A stretch of DNA of 64,000 nt from an uncultured Lachnospiraceae bacterium. GTDB taxonomy: Bacteria; Bacillota; Clostridia; Lachnospirales; Lachnospiraceae. The notes under the pieces were generated by a model. It did not search any database and had not been told where the DNA came from. It worked only from the letters and a program-made list of their open reading frames with translations. The stretch spans positions 141,937 to 205,936 of the forward strand of contig CAJTOO010000005.1 in assembly GCA_910577735.1 (NCBI GenBank), given 5' to 3'. Positions 50,364-59,049 of this stretch are shown one piece after another (positions within the stretch are counted from its first letter, which is position 1; every line of letters begins with the position of its first letter). The translations under genes and the position numbers were made by a program.

Positions 50364-52607
50364 TTACTCTGCCAGGGGAATTAATTCCCTGATTCGGTCT
50401 GAGAGACCTGTATATCGGCGGTTCTGATAATTATTTGCCACCATCTCGCGCAAGGTTTCCCTGCTTCCTAATATGGTGACGCAGTTTTTGGCACGTGTCA
50501 CTCCCGTGTAGAGAAGATTCCGATTAAAAAGCATGCGCGGACCGGAGAGAAGCGGCATGATTACAGCCGGGTACTCGCTGCCCTGGGATTTATGAATCGT
50601 GACGGCATATGCCAGTTCTATCTCATCCAACTGTGCATACTGATAAGTCACACGGCGGTTCTCATCGTACTCCACCACCACCTCATGGGCGTAATCATCG
50701 ATTGACCGGATAATGCCAATATCACCGTTGAAGATACCGCTTCCCCTGTCAATGGGTATTCCATACCTGCTGACAACTTCCCATTCCAGCTGATAGTTGT
50801 TCTTAATCTGCATGACCTTATCCTGTTCCCTGAAAAGGGTATTTCCCACCTGGCACTCTCTCTTCGTGGGAGAAGATGGATTAAGGTACTTTTGCAGAAT
50901 ACCGTTTAAGACTTCTACCCCCAGTTTTCCCTTTCGCATGGGTGTCAGCACCTGAATCTCATAAGGTTGTGTCCCCACATAAGGCGGCAGTTTCTCTAAT
51001 ATTAACTGTATCATATGTTTATAGATAACATCCGTGTCATTTCTTTCCAAAAAAAAGAAATCCCTGCTCTTATTATGCAGCACAAGTTCCTCTCCTGCAT
51101 GGATTCTGTGGGCGTTCAGCACAATATCGCTTTCTCCTGCCTGCCGGAATATTTTCTCAAGGACCATCGTCTCAAAACGTCCGCTCTGCATCAGATCCTG
51201 CAATACCTGCCCTGCCCCTACCGATGGAAGCTGATTCACATCACCTACCATGATAAGCCTTGTTCCCACGGTAATGGCTTTGAGAAGTGCCTGGAAAAGA
51301 AAAATATCCACCATGGACATTTCATCCACAATGATCACATCCACCTCCAGCGGGTTCTCCTCATTCCGCTCAAAGCGCGCAGCCTTGGACTCCTGCGAAA
51401 CAGCCCCGTTCAACTCCAGCAATCTGTGTATGGTGCGGGACTCATAACCTGTGGCCTCCGTCATACGCTTGGCTGCCCTGCCTGTAGGAGCTGCCAGGAA
51501 GATATCCATATTCTGCGACAGGAAATATCGAATGATCGCATTGATCGTGGTGGTCTTACCCGTACCCGGACCTCCGGAAAGGATGAAAATGCCATTCCGT
51601 ATACACCCCAGCACAGATTTCTTCTGCAGCTCATCCAGTTCTATTGCAAGATCCGCCTCCACCTGGTCAATCTTTGACCGGATGCTGTCTTCCTCAGCAG
51701 GCAGTAATTCTTCCACAATATTGAGATCGTGGAGCATTTTCGCACAGTTTAATTCAGCATAATAATAATTGGCGGCATAAACTTTCCGCTCACACTCCCC
51801 CGGTTCCGGCATCTTAATGACCAGTTTCTTGTCCATGGCCAGATTCTGTAACTGCGGTTCCATCAGCTCGGGAGCAATCTCCAAAAGTTCCCCTGCCCGC
51901 TCTAAAAGTCTGCTCTCCGGCAAGTAACAATGCCCATCTGCTCCGGCTTGCTGCAGGGTGTAAAGAAGCCCGCTTCGGATACGATAATCGGAATCTGTAT
52001 GAATACCAATCTTAGACGCAATCTCATCAGCAATCCTAAAGCCAATGCCATGAATGTCCTCTGCCAGACGATAAGGGTTCTCCTTGAGGATTCCATACAG
52101 ATTCAGACCGTAAGCCTCATAAATCCGAATGGCCAGCGTATTGGATATGCCATATGTCTGTAAAAAGGTCATAGCCTCCCTTGCGTCTCTCTTTTCATAG
52201 ACAATGACCGCAATCTCCCGCGCCTTGCGTATACTGATTCCCTTCACCTCCGCAAGCCGCTCCGGCTCCTCCTCAATGATGCGATAAGTATCTGCACCAA
52301 ACATCTTCACGATTCTTGCCGCCAACGCTTCTCCCACGCCCTTAATGGCCCCGGAGCCAAGATAACGCTCTATACTCACCGCATCATCTGGCGGCAGTAT
52401 CTTGTAATGTTCAATTTTAAACTGTCTGCCATATACCTGGTGAGTGATGTACTCTCCCTGTGCCTCAATGGTCTCTCCCTGATCCATGGTCTTAAAGAGT
52501 CCCACACAGGTAATCTCTTCCCCATCGCTTATCAGATTCAGCACTGTATATCCATTGTCGTTATTACGATATATAATATGTTCAATGAATCCCTTAATCG
52601 TTTCCAT
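50364..52607 (-). CDS. recD2: RecD2-type DNA helicase
   Basis: This 747-residue superfamily 1 helicase has an N-terminal OB-like region and helix-hairpin-helix repeats (VKGISIRKAREIAV). Walker A is GGPGTGKTTT, DEMSMVD follows, and RCxxH-like motifs continue to VTIHKSQGSEYPAVI and NLLYTGVTRAK. RecD2 lacks RecBC partners and helps in mismatch repair and stress tolerance. Length and order are normal. Confidence 0.95.
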   Translation of the reverse strand: METIKGFIEHIIYRNNDNGYTVLNLISDGEEITCVGLFKTMDQGETIEAQGEYITHQVYGRQFKIEHYKILPPDDAVSIERYLGSGAIKGVGEALAARIVKMFGADTYRIIEEEPERLAEVKGISIRKAREIAVIVYEKRDAREAMTFLQTYGISNTLAIRIYEAYGLNLYGILKENPYRLAEDIHGIGFRIADEIASKIGIHTDSDYRIRSGLLYTLQQAGADGHCYLPESRLLERAGELLEIAPELMEPQLQNLAMDKKLVIKMPEPGECERKVYAANYYYAELNCAKMLHDLNIVEELLPAEEDSIRSKIDQVEADLAIELDELQKKSVLGCIRNGIFILSGGPGTGKTTTINAIIRYFLSQNMDIFLAAPTGRAAKRMTEATGYESRTIHRLLELNGAVSQESKAARFERNEENPLEVDVIIVDEMSMVDIFLFQALLKAITVGTRLIMVGDVNQLPSVGAGQVLQDLMQSGRFETMVLEKIFRQAGESDIVLNAHRIHAGEELVLHNKSRDFFFLERNDTDVIYKHMIQLILEKLPPYVGTQPYEIQVLTPMRKGKLGVEVLNGILQKYLNPSSPTKRECQVGNTLFREQDKVMQIKNNYQLEWEVVSRYGIPIDRGSGIFNGDIGIIRSIDDYAHEVVVEYDENRRVTYQYAQLDEIELAYAVTIHKSQGSEYPAVIMPLLSGPRMLFNRNLLYTGVTRAKNCVTILGSRETLREMVANNYQNRRYTGLSDRIRELIPLAE

Positions 52608-52694
52608 ACGTAAACCGATACTCTTTTCCTGCCCGCAAAGCGTTTATTCCTGTAACAATCAGATATAAAATCATAGTTTGTGCAAAAGCAAAGA

Positions 52695-52720
52695 ACGGAC
52701 TGCCTTTCAAAGCAGTCCGT
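52695..52720 (-). terminator. Terminator of the mbl-flagellar gene string
   Basis: ACGGACTGC (52695-52703) pairs with GCAGTCCGT (52712-52720); on the minus strand TTCTTTGCTTTT follows. It separates the FlgJ-like gene from recD2. Confidence 0.8.
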
Positions 52721-52740
52721 CGTATTATCTGTAACTACCA

Positions 52741-53091
52741 TCAGAGATTGTAGTTGCGTTTCGCCTGTTCATATAACATTTGCGCCAGGGAATTAGAACC
52801 CTGAGAAGCGGTTTGCTCTGAAATTTCCTGAACAAAAGAATCCTTAAAGAAATCAACCATATTGGAGGCGTAACCGTCATCGTCCTCCCCGAAAAGATCC
52901 ACATTCTTTTGCATCTCCTTGTAGACCTGTTCCCACAGATAGGCTTCAAACTGTTTGCAGGCATCAAATAACGCCTCGTTTTCCTTCGCCTTCGCTGACT
53001 CTTCAAGTTGTTTTTGCAGATTCTCCGCGGCTACACGGTTTGTATCTGTCATATAATCGGTATAACTGGATAATCCTGTCAGATCACTCAT
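52741..53091 (-). CDS. Rod-binding (FlgJ N-terminal-like) protein
   Basis: This 116-residue protein matches the rod-binding domain of FlgJ: LFDACKQFEAYLWEQVYKEMQKN, then DFFKDSFVQEISEQTA. It lacks the muramidase half found in E. coli FlgJ, as in many Firmicutes. It caps flagellar rod growth. It follows the FlhP gene by 172 bases containing two inverted repeats. Confidence 0.88.
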   Translation of the reverse strand: MSDLTGLSSYTDYMTDTNRVAAENLQKQLEESAKAKENEALFDACKQFEAYLWEQVYKEMQKNVDLFGEDDDGYASNMVDFFKDSFVQEISEQTASQGSNSLAQMLYEQAKRNYNL

Positions 53092-53177
53092 GTTGTTGTC
53101 CTCGTGTTGGTAATGGTTTATGTATTTGTTTTATTTGGCTTTGGCTGTTTTATGGGAGGGTGTTCCGCCCTATCACT

Positions 53178-53238
53178 GAGCTTGCCTCACAGCAAACTCG
53201 GCAATCTAACAAAATTGTCAGCAAGCTGCCATTTTGTT
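53178..53238. repeat. Two adjacent inverted repeats between flhP and the rod-binding gene
   Basis: GAGCTTGC (53178-53185) pairs with GCAAACTC (53192-53199, one G-U). AACAAAAT (53208-53215) pairs with ATTTTGTT (53231-53238), with inner CAGC/GCTG pairing. The layout (two stems about ten bases apart) recalls the dispersed repeat but the sequence differs. Confidence 0.55.
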
Positions 53239-53263
53239 ATCTTACATTTTGGCACTGCTCATG

Positions 53264-54082
53264 CTAACGCTTCAGGTTGTTAGCTACTTCCATCATGGAG
53301 TCGGAGGTAGTGATGGACTTGGAGTTCATCTCGTATGCACGTTGTGCAACGATGAGGTTTACCATCTCGTTTGCCACATGTACATTTGATCCTTCCAGAT
53401 ATCCCTGAATGATTCTGCTCTTGGTAACTTCCGCGTTGGTATCCTCATTGATGACACGTCCGCTGGCATCCGTTGCCGCAAAGAGGGTGTCCCCTACTCT
53501 GTTGAGGCCGCCTGGATTACTAAACTGGAATGTTCCAATCTTGACACCGATGGGAACCGGGCTGTTTGTCTCATCGGGATAACAGATTTCCCCGTCCTCA
53601 GAGATTGATAATTTACTTGCCACATAAGTTCTGTCCAGAACAATGGCACGAGCCTGGGAATCCAGCACCGGCAGACCATCAGCATTGGTCAGTGTCATGC
53701 GGTTATTGCCGCCAAGGGCCCATGTAAAATCACCGTTTCTCGTATAATAATTATTTCCATCCTCCCCGCGTACCGAGAAGAAACCCTCTCCCTCGATCGC
53801 GAAAGCCGTATCACTGTCAGAATCCAGGAGACTTCCCTGGGTAAAGATAGAATTAATGGAAGATGTCCGTACACCCAATCCCACCTGGGATGTGGTAGGC
53901 TTCGGATCTCCATTCGCCGTGGTTGTGACCGACTGAAGATTCTGATAAAGCAGTGACTTAAACTGCGTCACCTGCGCTTTATAGCCCACGGAGTTAACGT
54001 TAGCAAGGTTATTTGCTATCGTGTCTACATTTGTCTGCTGTGCATTCATGCCGGTTGCGCCCGACCATAAACTTCTAACCAT
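53264..54082 (-). CDS. flhP: FlhP-like flagellar rod/hook-basal body protein
   Basis: This 272-residue FlgG-family protein begins MVRSLWSGATGMNAQQTNVDTIANNLANVN and ends with VNLIVAQRAYEMNSKSI, the two conserved helices of the rod protein coiled coil. The middle has the beta-domain LYQNLQSVTT...YTRNGDFTWAL. It is 25 bases after FlhO. In Bacillus the mbl-flhO-flhP order is the same. Confidence 0.9.
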   Translation of the reverse strand: MVRSLWSGATGMNAQQTNVDTIANNLANVNSVGYKAQVTQFKSLLYQNLQSVTTTANGDPKPTTSQVGLGVRTSSINSIFTQGSLLDSDSDTAFAIEGEGFFSVRGEDGNNYYTRNGDFTWALGGNNRMTLTNADGLPVLDSQARAIVLDRTYVASKLSISEDGEICYPDETNSPVPIGVKIGTFQFSNPGGLNRVGDTLFAATDASGRVINEDTNAEVTKSRIIQGYLEGSNVHVANEMVNLIVAQRAYEMNSKSITTSDSMMEVANNLKR

Positions 54083-54107
54083 TTTTTACCGCCTCCTGTA
54101 CACCTAC

Positions 54108-54965
54108 TTAATTCAATCTGCCTAACTGACTCACTGCCTGATCAAGCGTGTCGTCATAGGTCGTAATCACCTTCTGGTTACTTTCATACTGTCTCTGCAG
54201 CGTAATCATATTAACCATCTCCGTCACCACAGATATATTGGACATTTCCAGATAGCCCGCATAAATCTGCGACTCTGCATCCATCTCCGTTGCCCCTTCT
54301 ATGGGCTGGAAATAATTCTCTCCGAAGCGCTCCAGATAATTATAATCCTCAAAATCCGTGAGTCCTATGGTGGCCACAAAACCGCCGTCCTGGGTAATAT
54401 TACCATTCCGGTCAATACTTACCGGTAATTCCGTCTCCATTCTGATACGGCGGCCATTCTCATCTAACACAAAGTCACCGTCCTGGGTCACCAGATATCC
54501 CTGTAAGTTCATGGTAAAATTACCGTCTCTGGTATATTTCGTAGAAGTTTCTCCCGCCTTGTTCGTATATTCCACCGCAAAGAATCCTCTGTCGGAAATT
54601 GCCAGGTCAAACTGATTCCCCGTCTCTTTGATAGGTCCTTCTGAGTAATCCACATAGTTCTCACCAATCTTGACACCCAGATTCAAGCCTGTTCTTCTCA
54701 CCCTGCGCTCTAAATAATCTTCATTATCAGGATTGTTCAATTCATTCTCATCCACGGCCCGGTTCCTTGCAAGCGGTCTGGGAAGATTTCCCGGTTCCGA
54801 CAAATCTTTGATTTTATAGGCCAAAACGGTATCAAAAGCCTGGCTCGTGGTTCCCTCCTTCTTGAAGCCATTGGTGGTGGAGTTCGCCAGATTATTCGCC
54901 AGCACATCCATTCTGTGCTGTTCATTGAGCATCCCTGTATATGCTGTATACAACCCTTTAAGCAT
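54108..54965 (-). CDS. flhO: FlhO-like flagellar rod/hook-basal body protein
   Basis: This 285-residue FlgG/FlgF-family protein starts MLKGLYTAYTGMLNEQHRMDVLANNLANSTTNGFKKEG and ends VVTEMVNMITLQRQYESNQKVI. It has a rod-type beta-domain in the middle (GNFTMNLQGYLVTQDG). It follows mbl by 18 bases and precedes flhP. Confidence 0.9.
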   Translation of the reverse strand: MLKGLYTAYTGMLNEQHRMDVLANNLANSTTNGFKKEGTTSQAFDTVLAYKIKDLSEPGNLPRPLARNRAVDENELNNPDNEDYLERRVRRTGLNLGVKIGENYVDYSEGPIKETGNQFDLAISDRGFFAVEYTNKAGETSTKYTRDGNFTMNLQGYLVTQDGDFVLDENGRRIRMETELPVSIDRNGNITQDGGFVATIGLTDFEDYNYLERFGENYFQPIEGATEMDAESQIYAGYLEMSNISVVTEMVNMITLQRQYESNQKVITTYDDTLDQAVSQLGRLN

Positions 54966-54983
54966 CTGTATTACCTCTCTTTA

Positions 54984-55976
54984 TTAATCCTCGCGGTATC
55001 CCGCCAAAAATTCCACATATTTACCAGTGCCGATTGCCACTGCCGTCATCGGATCTTCAGCCGTCATCGTATTAATACCCGTCTTGGCTGCGATCAGATC
55101 CTCTAAGCCCCGAAGCAGACTGCCGCCGCCCGTAAGTACGATTCCTCTGTCTGCAATATCTGCCGCCAGTTCCGGCGGGGTCTTTTCCAAAACACTGTGT
55201 ATGGTCTCCACAATCTGCACCGTAGTCTCGTGTAATGCCTCCTCTGTCTCCTCAGAAGAGACCTTCACGGTCCTGGGAAGACCCGTCACCAGGTTACGTC
55301 CCCTGACATCCATATAATCAACTTCCGGCCTTCTGAAAGCGGAACCAATCTTAATCTTTAAATCCTCCGCTGTCCGTTCACCAATCAGCAGATTATGCTT
55401 CTTACGCATATAACGAACAATCGCCTCATCAAAGTCGTCTCCAGCAATCTTGATGGAAGCGCTTACTACCGTACCTCCCAGGGAAATAACCGCAATATCA
55501 GAAGTACCGCCGCCGATATCAACGATCATGTTGCCGCAGGGCTTGGAAATATCAATTCCCGCACCAATGGCCGCCGCAATAGGCTCCTCGATAATGGATA
55601 CCTCCCTTGCGCCCGCCTGATAAGTAGCATCCTCAACAGCTTTTTTCTCTACCTCCGTGACGCCGCTTGGCACACACACCGCAATACGAGGTTTCCGAAA
55701 AGTCTTTTTGCCCAGAGCTTTCTGAATGAAATATTTCATCATCTTCTCTGTGACCTGATAATCTGAAATCACACCCTGTCTCAAAGGTCTCACTGCCACA
55801 ATATTGCCCGGCGTCCTGCCGAGCATTAGACGTGCATCTTCACCTATGGCCTTAATCTTATTGGTATCTCTATCAAAAGCTACAACAGAGGGCTCTTTGA
55901 GCACAACGCCCTTGCCCCTGATGTATACTAAAATGCTGGCTGTTCCCAAATCTATTCCAATGTCTGTGTACTGCAT
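54984..55976 (-). CDS. mbl: Mbl/MreB cell-shape protein
   Basis: This 330-residue actin-like protein organises lateral wall growth. ADP/ATP-site motifs are IGIDLGTASILVY (phosphate 1), MIVDIGGGTSDIAV (phosphate 2) and VLTGGGSLLRG (adenosine). Adjacency to flhO and flhP fits the Bacillus mbl locus, so Mbl is the best name. Two possible promoters lie upstream. Confidence 0.93.
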   Translation of the reverse strand: MQYTDIGIDLGTASILVYIRGKGVVLKEPSVVAFDRDTNKIKAIGEDARLMLGRTPGNIVAVRPLRQGVISDYQVTEKMMKYFIQKALGKKTFRKPRIAVCVPSGVTEVEKKAVEDATYQAGAREVSIIEEPIAAAIGAGIDISKPCGNMIVDIGGGTSDIAVISLGGTVVSASIKIAGDDFDEAIVRYMRKKHNLLIGERTAEDLKIKIGSAFRRPEVDYMDVRGRNLVTGLPRTVKVSSEETEEALHETTVQIVETIHSVLEKTPPELAADIADRGIVLTGGGSLLRGLEDLIAAKTGINTMTAEDPMTAVAIGTGKYVEFLAGYRED

Positions 55977-56088
55977 TTACCTTTGATCCCCTTTCCCTTG
56001 GTCTCTCTATAATAATTTCCAAATACTGTCAAACTAAACAAGCAAATGAATGAATGTCAATTCACAATAAGCGCAGTATGCTGGATAT

Positions 56089-56116
56089 ATTATAACCTAA
56101 AGAAATGGTTTTTCAA
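56089..56116 (-). promoter_or_regulatory. Promoter of mbl-flhO-flhP
   Basis: On the minus strand TTGAAA (56116-56111) and TATAAT (56094-56089) are 16 bases apart. The leader is about 105 bases. Confidence 0.6.
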
Positions 56117-56156
56117 AGGTTTTTATCATTTTTTTTGAAAAAATTAAAAAACGCCA

Positions 56157-56180
56157 AAAACAGAACGGTTCCATCCGTCC
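56157..56180 (-). terminator. Terminator after the PAP2 gene
   Basis: GAACGG (56163-56168) pairs with CCGTCC (56175-56180, one G-U); on the minus strand TGTTTTT follows. Confidence 0.6.
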
Positions 56181-56307
56181 TCATTTTCAGCATCCATGCT
56201 TTCTTCTAATATTTATCGGAATGCCGGCGCGATTTCTTAACACTTACAAGACATTTTCTTCTGGTAAAATTTGGGGTTCAAGCACTTTTCCAAAAAACCT
56301 GTATCCT

Positions 56308-56865
56308 TTATTCACTTGCCGCTGTCTTTTGCGGACATCTCCACAGCTTCCCTATGATTGCTTCTGCCGCATAACTGATGGCGATCCCACTGATCGCACC
56401 GAACAACACATCACTGGGGTAATGCACGCCCACATACAATCGTGAGAGGGAAATCAAAATCGCCAATACAAATGCCGGTATACCATAAGGTTTAGGCAGC
56501 CTGCGGAACATAATACATGCCGTTGCAAAAGAACAGCCCGCGTGCCCGGAGGGAAAAGAAAAATCCGTTGGCTTTTTCACCAGATATGTAAGGCCCTCTA
56601 TCATTTCATAGGGCCTGGTTCTTGCTACCAGATTCTTCAATATGATATTATTTATCAGCAGTGTGCCAAGAAGCGCAGCTGTCATCATACAGCCTACTCT
56701 TCTGGTCCGCGGGATTGCCAAAAGAAGAATGGTGAGCAGAATCCAGATCATTCCGCCGTTTCCCAGCGTGGTAACAAATTTCATAATAGGCGTCATCACA
56801 GGATTTCGCAAAAATTCCTGAATAAACAACAGTATATTTCCATCTAAAAGCAATAACGAATCCAT
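56308..56865 (-). CDS. PAP2-family membrane phosphatase
   Basis: This 185-residue protein has about five or six hydrophobic segments and the three phosphatase motifs: KNLVARTRP, SFPSGHAGCS and SRLYVGVHYPSDV. It acts on lipid phosphates such as undecaprenyl pyrophosphate or phosphatidic acid. ATG 56865 follows AAAGGA. Which lipid it uses cannot be read from sequence. Confidence 0.92.
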   Translation of the reverse strand: MDSLLLLDGNILLFIQEFLRNPVMTPIMKFVTTLGNGGMIWILLTILLLAIPRTRRVGCMMTAALLGTLLINNIILKNLVARTRPYEMIEGLTYLVKKPTDFSFPSGHAGCSFATACIMFRRLPKPYGIPAFVLAILISLSRLYVGVHYPSDVLFGAISGIAISYAAEAIIGKLWRCPQKTAASE

Positions 56866-57206
56866 CAAAAGTCATCCTTTCCAAGAACAGATATAGAGAA
56901 TTGTTTCGCAACTCTTTCGGCACAAACTCTGCAGTCTGCGTCTATTGTACCACAAGTAAAGGGGAGCCTCCCATAAAACTTTCAAGTTGAAAAGCAAATT
57001 TACTTTTACTATAATAAATCATAATTACGTTTTCATCTGGCGAAACCGTATAATCGCCCAATGAAAACCATCATGAAAGGGGCCTGTAATTATTTATTAT
57101 GAACTTGCATCGAAATATACCTATGCCAGAAAAACAATATATGGCTATCCCCATGAAAAGAATAAAGTAAGAGTCACATCAACATACAGGAAGGGAATCA
57201 TACACC
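56866..57206 (+). other. Leader region of the ABC-class ATPase gene
   Basis: About 340 bases carry a good promoter (56987-57015) and a leader of about 185 bases. A 23-codon frame starting at ATG 57100 could be an upstream peptide but has no clear ribosome site. No riboswitch fold is recognised. Confidence 0.5.
56987..57015 (+). promoter_or_regulatory. Promoter of the ABC-class ATPase gene
   Basis: TTGAAA (56987-56992) and TATAAT (57010-57015) are spaced by 17 bases. Confidence 0.7.
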
Positions 57207-58868
57207 ATGAAAACACAGACAGAATTACGTACACAACTAAAACAGATCGACCACAAGGGCTACAAGGCATACAAAGTCTTGGAAGGAGAATATGATTTCG
57301 GGGTCTACCGGCTGTGCATAGATCATGTGCAGGGCGATCCCTTTGCGACCCCATCCCGGGTGCGCATCGTCTATCGAAATCAGGGAAACATACCAAAGCA
57401 ATATTTTGAAAACAAGCATCGACGAACAGCCGTGGAAGACTACCTGTTAAGACGCCTGCACCGTTTTCTGCGAAGCGGTGACGGCCGGGCCGCAAAGGGC
57501 TCCGGCAAGAGCGGCCTGGTGACGGCCTGCCGCACCAGTCAGGAAATTTTAGAACGCACTGCCATGCGCATCAGCACAGAATCCATTGAAGCCCGCATCG
57601 AAGTTGGTTTTCCGGCCTTTGGCCGAACGATTGCTGCCGGGGAATTGAGTCAGATTCTCTTTCAGCTGCTGCCCGACTTATCTGAAAAAACTTTTCACCT
57701 GCAGCCCCAGATGAAGCAGGAGCTGGACAAAGTAGCTGCCCTGGCAGACGATCAGCATTATATTCGCGAACAACTGATCCGGCAGGATCTGGTGGCCTTC
57801 GTGGCGGACGGTTCCATCCTTCCCCGGGAAAGCGGCATATCCCAAAGACCCTTAAGAGATGCCGTGCTCTTCCATAGTCCTGATTCTCTTGCCGTCACTA
57901 TGCAGCTTCCGCACCGGGGCGAAGTGCGCGGCATGGGTATCCGCCAGGGAATCACCGTGATTGCAGGCGGAGGATTCCACGGTAAATCCACTCTTTTGAA
58001 AGCTCTGGAGCGAGGTGTATACAATCATATTGCAGGTGACGGACGGGAACTTGTATTGACAGACCAAAGCGCCTTTAAGCTTCGCGCAGAGGAACACCGC
58101 TGTATCCATGAGACTGATATTTCCATGTTCATCAACAACCTGCCCATGCGCTCTGACACCACCCGCTTCAGCACCGAAAATGCCAGCGGCAGCACATCCC
58201 AGGCAGCCAATACCGTAGAGGCGCTGGCCTCTGGCAGCACTGTACTATTAATTGATGAAGATACCTCCGCCACCAACTTTATGGTTCGGGACGGACGCAT
58301 GGCCCAGCTGGTATCCGATGAAAAGGAGCCCATCACACCTTTTATCCGCAAAATCCGCAGTCTGTATGAAGACCTTGGCATCTCCACCGTACTGGTGGCC
58401 GGCAGCTCCGGCGACTATCTGTCTGTGGCTGACACAGTATTACAGATGGATTGTTACGAGACCAAAGATGTGACTGCCCGCGCAAAGGAGCTGGCCGCAC
58501 CCTTAATCGAAGAAACGGTTAAAAAGACTGACTGGCTTAAGAAAACCGTCCGCACAAAGCGAATTGAAAAAGTACGGGTTCACGGCTGGGATACCATCAG
58601 TCTGGATAAGAACGAACTGGATCTGCGCTATCTAGAACAGATTGTGGATGAGAGCCAGACGGCAGCCCTTGCTTATATTATGCAGTATATTCTGGAAAAA
58701 TCTGCTGACGGGAAAAAGACAATTCCCGCGCTTGCCGCAGAAGCGGCAGATAAATTAGAGAAAGACGGCATCCTCTCCATGACGCCCAGAAACTATGGTG
58801 CAGGCCCTGCATCCATGGTGCGCCGGCAGGAAATCTTAGCCTGCCTGGCCAGGTACCGGATGCTATAA
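57207..58868 (+). CDS. ABC-class ATPase (COG3044-like), function unknown
   Basis: This 553-residue protein has a single modified P-loop GGGFHGKSTLL near residue 255, then VLLIDEDTSATNFMVRD and a late SDVADTVL-like segment. This combination matches the 'predicted ATPase of the ABC class' group. An N-terminal domain of about 200 residues precedes the ATPase; there are no membrane helices. Role unknown. GGAAGGGAATC precedes ATG 57207. Three tandem repeats follow the stop. Confidence 0.85.
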   Translation: MKTQTELRTQLKQIDHKGYKAYKVLEGEYDFGVYRLCIDHVQGDPFATPSRVRIVYRNQGNIPKQYFENKHRRTAVEDYLLRRLHRFLRSGDGRAAKGSGKSGLVTACRTSQEILERTAMRISTESIEARIEVGFPAFGRTIAAGELSQILFQLLPDLSEKTFHLQPQMKQELDKVAALADDQHYIREQLIRQDLVAFVADGSILPRESGISQRPLRDAVLFHSPDSLAVTMQLPHRGEVRGMGIRQGITVIAGGGFHGKSTLLKALERGVYNHIAGDGRELVLTDQSAFKLRAEEHRCIHETDISMFINNLPMRSDTTRFSTENASGSTSQAANTVEALASGSTVLLIDEDTSATNFMVRDGRMAQLVSDEKEPITPFIRKIRSLYEDLGISTVLVAGSSGDYLSVADTVLQMDCYETKDVTARAKELAAPLIEETVKKTDWLKKTVRTKRIEKVRVHGWDTISLDKNELDLRYLEQIVDESQTAALAYIMQYILEKSADGKKTIPALAAEAADKLEKDGILSMTPRNYGAGPASMVRRQEILACLARYRML

Positions 58869-58980
58869 TTGTAATGCTGTTATCCCATAGCCGAAGGCAG
58901 CCAGATAGCAATGCTGCTATCCCATGTCTCCGGCAGCCTAAAATAGCAACACTGCTATCCCATAACAGGCGGCGGCCTGG
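58869..58980. repeat. Imperfect tandem repeat of about 37-38 bp, three units
   Basis: Units start at 58869, 58906 and 58944. Each has (T)RNAATGCTGYTATCCCAT-like sequence followed by a variable half with GGCAGCC or GGCGGCC. Part of each unit, TAGCAATGCTGCTA, is self-complementary. It lies between convergent genes. Confidence 0.8.
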
Positions 58981-58997
58981 TAACAGAGCCGCCGCCT
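58967..58997. terminator. GC-rich hairpin between the ABC-class ATPase and uvrA genes
   Basis: AGGCGGCGGC (58967-58976) pairs with GCCGCCGCCT (58988-58997). No T tract follows on either strand, so it may act as a transcription roadblock between convergent genes rather than a classic terminator. Confidence 0.55.
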
Positions 58998-59049
58998 GCA
59001 TCCTATTTCCTTCCCAAATTCAACCAAACATTCTTTTGCCGGATATCTC

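Larger units (their letters stand above)
55977..56307. other. Intergenic region mbl / PAP2
   Basis: About 330 bases hold the mbl promoter (56089-56116), a second weak minus-strand TTGACA-n15-TATAGA near the start codon, and the PAP2 terminator. Nothing else is evident. Confidence 0.6.

Noticed and set aside
58678..59001. Minus-strand frame over the 37-38 bp repeats
   Set aside because: It overlaps the end of the ABC-class ATPase gene and reads the repeats in one frame by chance; no ribosome site.
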